Program-made: the position numbers and the translations under genes
The notes under the pieces: model-generated
Database searches by the model: none
The model's input: only the letters and a program-made list of their open reading frames with translations
Told to the model about the DNA's origin: nothing
Virus record (IMG/VR): IMGVR_UViG_3300034103_001343
Location: 1 to 23,057 of that record
Strand: one strand, 5' to 3'
Source: a virus
DNA: 23,057 nucleotides
In this document: in pieces, positions 20,752 to 23,057 of the stretch
How the letters are laid out: the number at the start of each line of letters is the position of its first letter
Position numbering within the stretch: position 1 is the stretch's first letter

Positions 20752-21273
20752 ATGAGTACCAAGATATGCTTTAACTGCGAAATAGATAAGCCATTATCTG
20801 AATTTTATGTTCATAAACAAATGAAAGATGGGCATCTTAACAAATGTAAATTTTGTGTCAAATCTGATGTAAAAAAAAGAACAGATATTCTTTCATCTAA
20901 TCCAGAGTGGATAGATAATGAAAGGAAAAGAGCAAGAGATAAGTATCACAGACTTGGATATAAAAGCAAATTAAATCAAGATGCTCAAAAAAAATATAGA
21001 GAAAAATATCCTGAAAAATATAAAGCAAAAAATGCATCAATTAATATGAAACCATTAATAAAAGGAAATCAATTACATCACTGGTCATATAACAAAGAGC
21101 ATTATAAAGATGTAATAGAACTGACTCCAAAAGAACATCATAAGGCTCACAGATTCATCGTATATGACCAAGAAAGAATGATGTACAGAACATTTGATAA
21201 AAATCTTCTTCTTGATACACGAGAAAGACATGAAACCTTTATAAAAAATTGTATAACTTATTTTCAAGATTAA
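20752..21273 (+). CDS. HNH homing-type endonuclease
   Basis: A 173-aa protein. An N-terminal zinc-finger-like part has CFNC (C6, C9) and KCKFC (C32, C35), with DKPLSEFY and a DG between, typical of phage free-standing HNH endonucleases. A basic helical linker follows (about 40-100, many K/R/Y). The HNH core is LHHWSYN (H109, H110, N114) and [13 protein letters not shown] (H129, H130, H133), folding as the beta-beta-alpha-metal nuclease. The gene is visibly more AT-rich than its flanking genes, has its own promoter-like box, and sits alone between the SSB-like and Gp157-like genes. It is therefore probably a selfish insertion. Confidence 0.85.
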   Translation: MSTKICFNCEIDKPLSEFYVHKQMKDGHLNKCKFCVKSDVKKRTDILSSNPEWIDNERKRARDKYHRLGYKSKLNQDAQKKYREKYPEKYKAKNASINMKPLIKGNQLHHWSYNKEHYKDVIELTPKEHHKAHRFIVYDQERMMYRTFDKNLLLDTRERHETFIKNCITYFQD

Positions 21274-21276
21274 GTC

Positions 21277-21780
21277 ATGGCAACACTTTGGCAATTAACA
21301 CAAGAAGAACTCTCCTTCATCGCATTGATGGAGGAGAACGGAGGCGAGGTCAATGATGAGATCATGGAAGAGCTTGCCATCAGGAGGGAGAACTTCCAGT
21401 ACAAGGCTGAGGCCTATGCCAAGTTCATCCTAAAGCTCGAATCTGAGGCTGACCAGGCTGCTGCTGAAATTAAGCGCATACAAGCACTTAAGAAGGCCAA
21501 GGAGAACACTGTGCTGCGCCTAAGAGAGTCACTACTAGCTGCGCTTATGGTGTTCACAGAAGAAGATGCTAAGGGCATCAGGAGGTATGAGACTCCACTA
21601 GCCAAACTAAGCACTCGTAAGAGTCAGGCAGTGGAAGTACTTGATGAGACTATCCTTCCAGCTGAGTTCTGGGTGATCAAGAAGGAAGTGAGCAAGTCTA
21701 CCATTAGTCAGGCCATCAAGGATGGTGAAGAAGTACCAGGAGCGCAACTAAAGGAAAATGTATCACTCAGCATCAGATAA
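21277..21780 (+). CDS. Gp157-like siphovirus protein
   Basis: A 167-aa protein. It opens with a helix (MATLWQLTQEELSFIALMEE), then a long charged coiled coil (KAEAYAKFILKLESEADQAA, AEIKRIQALKKAKENTVLRL) and a C-terminal beta-like part (TPLAKLSTRKSQAVEV, then LPAEFWVIKKEVSKSTI and ISQAIKDGEEVPGAQL). This order and the PAEFW..K..V.K..I...IKDGEEVPGA signature match the siphovirus Gp157 family, which occurs next to SSB and recombination genes and has been linked to phage-resistance phenotypes in Streptococcus. It follows the HNH gene by 3 bp and overlaps the next gene by 23 bp. Confidence 0.85.
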   Translation: MATLWQLTQEELSFIALMEENGGEVNDEIMEELAIRRENFQYKAEAYAKFILKLESEADQAAAEIKRIQALKKAKENTVLRLRESLLAALMVFTEEDAKGIRRYETPLAKLSTRKSQAVEVLDETILPAEFWVIKKEVSKSTISQAIKDGEEVPGAQLKENVSLSIR

Positions 21781-22003
21781 CGCACCGGACAAATCAAAGT
21801 ATCGCTTTGATGTCATCTCTACAATAAGTGGCAGGCAAGAGCCATACATAGGAGTATTTGACACGAGGAGAGTAGCCGAGAACTGGTTTGCCACTTATGG
21901 GCAGTGGCATCTAAGAAGAGGCAGGCCATTAATCTTGGTCAGATGCCCAAGTGCTAAGAGCAGTGAGGAAGAGTTTGAGGATTGCTATATTGAGGACAAT
22001 TAA
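21758..22003 (+). CDS. 81-aa hypothetical protein
   Basis: It starts at an ATG inside the end of the Gp157-like gene (MYHSASDNAPDKSKYRFDVI). The body looks like a small alpha/beta domain (TISGRQEPYIGVFDTRRVAE, ENWFATYGQWHLRRGRPLIL) and the tail is acidic (SSEEEFEDCYIEDN). A later start is possible but no other ATG is nearby. It is the last gene of the rightward module, 25 bp before the terminator. No family is recognised. Confidence 0.7.
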   Translation: MYHSASDNAPDKSKYRFDVISTISGRQEPYIGVFDTRRVAENWFATYGQWHLRRGRPLILVRCPSAKSSEEEFEDCYIEDN

Positions 22004-22027
22004 GAGTTATTGTGTAAATGTTACAAA

Positions 22028-22063
22028 TAAAAAAAGGGAGGTTTTTGGCCTCCCTCTTTTTTT
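22028..22063. terminator. Bidirectional intrinsic terminator between convergent operons
   Basis: A 7-bp stem AGGGAGG/CCTCCCT (22035-22041 with 22049-22055) has a 7-nt loop. It is followed by seven T on the plus strand (22057-22063) and flanked by eight A on the other side (22028-22035), which serve as the T tract in the minus direction. It ends both the rightward early module and the leftward capsid operon. Confidence 0.9.
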
Positions 22064-22076
22064 GGGTTGTGGTTAA

Positions 22077-23057
22077 TTAAACACCAGCAACAAACTGAGC
22101 TTTGAACACACCGTTCACACCATCGTTTGGATCTCCGGCAGGAAACATAGCAGTAGGAGCAGAGAAGAGGTCGAAAAAGCACTCCATCCAGATTGAAAAC
22201 TCTTCTGAGCAAGAATCTGGCAAAATTCTTATGTCCGTGCGTACAGAAGGCAATCCTGGGATTGGCATTGTGAAACGCTCCATAGTTCCAATCTTACCGT
22301 AGTTGCCTACATATTGCAGGTATGGCAGATACACAAGTGAACCCGGTGCAAACACAAGCGCAGAATCCTGATTGGTCATATTGCTAGCGATGTTGCTGTC
22401 AAAATAGAAATCAGCAATTCCAGTGTTATCACGGACAGTTGCGAAGTTGATACCATTAGCACCCTGACCGAAGTAGCGGCTATCGTTCATCCATACACGC
22501 TGAAGCGCACCAGCACCACCTACAATGATAGGCGCACCGTTAAATCCGGTGTTCATGTAGTTCTGCTTCATTTCAAACAGACCCTTAGCCTTTACAGAAC
22601 CATCGGATGAGTTCTCAACGGTATAAGTAGGGTTAGCAGCTCCACCATACCAGTCACCAACTCCACCAAGGGCAGCAGTAATCAGGTCATCATTGATGGC
22701 TTGGATAAGAGCATTGGCAGACAGTTGGAAATCAACGAAGATCTCACGAACTACTGACAAAGCACCCTGAGCAGCACCGATGCCATTAGCACGCTCTACA
22801 ATCTGATTTGGAGCAGTGCTTCCAGTCAATTGTACAAGTTCGGCATAGCTGTCGCAAAAGGTGCGAAGTTGAGCCTCGGAGAGAGTGAAAGAAACACCAC
22901 GATAGTTATTGATTGCTACTGACTCCTCGATGTAGTTCATCTGACCATCGGCTACGCAATCCTTGGTGTCGGAGGCAGAAGAAGCTAGTTTACGCTGCTT
23001 ATACACCACACGAATCTCCTTAGATTGACCTGTTCCATTGTCATTAGCCTGGCGAAT
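22077..23057 (-). CDS. Major capsid-like protein, 5' end missing
   Basis: The frame is open to the right edge (IRQANDNGTGQSKEIRVVYK just inside it), so the start lies outside the window; 326 residues are visible. Features are those of a phage coat protein: a helix-rich N-terminal part (LSEAQLRTFCDSYAELVQLT), a long spine-like helix (FQLSANALIQAINDDLITAA), followed by beta-rich sequence with IVGGAGALQRVWMNDSRYFG, ALVFAPGSLVYLPYLQYVGN, and a conserved-looking end (FDLFSAPTAMFPAGDPNDG). Similar small 'capsid and scaffold' type proteins are found in Bacteroidota phages. It is the last gene of a leftward unit that ends at the terminator next to it. The capsid assignment is probable but by appearance, not by search. 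Confidence 0.65.
   Translation of the reverse strand: MRQANDNGTGQSKEIRVVYKQRKLASSASDTKDCVADGQMNYIEESVAINNYRGVSFTLSEAQLRTFCDSYAELVQLTGSTAPNQIVERANGIGAAQGALSVVREIFVDFQLSANALIQAINDDLITAALGGVGDWYGGAANPTYTVENSSDGSVKAKGLFEMKQNYMNTGFNGAPIIVGGAGALQRVWMNDSRYFGQGANGINFATVRDNTGIADFYFDSNIASNMTNQDSALVFAPGSLVYLPYLQYVGNYGKIGTMERFTMPIPGLPSVRTDIRILPDSCSEEFSIWMECFFDLFSAPTAMFPAGDPNDGVNGVFKAQFVAGV

Overview
The window is a piece of a tailed double-stranded DNA phage, most likely a siphovirus of a Bacteroidota host. The phage calls rest on recognisable large and small terminase, tail tape measure, tail fibre, major-capsid-like protein, DnaB-type helicase, an SSB-like protein and a Gp157-like protein. The host inference rests on repeated TAnnTTTG boxes (in three places with an upstream TTTG 17-21 bp away) about 17-31 bp before start codons, the lack of Shine-Dalgarno sequences, and the AT-rich spacers. 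No integrase, lysis gene, tRNA or CRISPR array was seen.

Layout. Positions 1-19023 are transcribed leftwards (minus strand). Read in that direction they encode a VRR-NUC nuclease, a methyltransferase, a coiled-coil membrane protein, a probable small structured RNA, a 57-aa protein, a helix-turn-helix replication-initiator-like protein with repeats in its linker, a DnaB-like helicase, two small proteins, a second methyltransferase, small and large terminase, a chain of small overlapping genes, the tail assembly chaperone, the tape measure protein, and five further tail, baseplate or fibre proteins. Positions 19064-22003 run rightwards and carry an early-type module: a duplicated-domain possible regulator, small hypotheticals, the SSB-like protein, an AT-rich HNH endonuclease, a Gp157-like protein and an 81-aa protein. 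A bidirectional terminator near 22045 separates this module from the 3' part of a minus-strand major-capsid-like gene that runs off the right edge.

The most informative discoveries are these. (1) A run of nine T (minus strand, 11345-11353) lies in the gene just upstream of the tape measure, with a 95-codon open -1 frame beginning there. This is the signature of the programmed frameshift of tail assembly chaperones (lambda G/GT type). (2) A candidate stand-alone RNA of about 105 nt (about 17719-17612, minus) has its own promoter, a GAAA-loop hairpin, two hairpins whose loops are perfectly complementary over 8 nt (a kissing loop), and a terminal U tract, directly before the replication genes. 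(3) Iteron-like direct repeats lie inside the putative initiator gene, recalling the origin in lambda gene O. (4) Face-to-face divergent promoters with paired TTTGCA boxes lie beside a small protein made of two copies of one domain. (5) Two short genes absent from a simple length-filtered gene list were found, a 48-aa lysine-rich protein and a 33-aa membrane peptide.

The gene order is unusual: terminase is followed directly by tail genes with no portal or capsid gene between, and the capsid gene is on the far side of the early module. All functional names come from reading the translations. No database search was possible.
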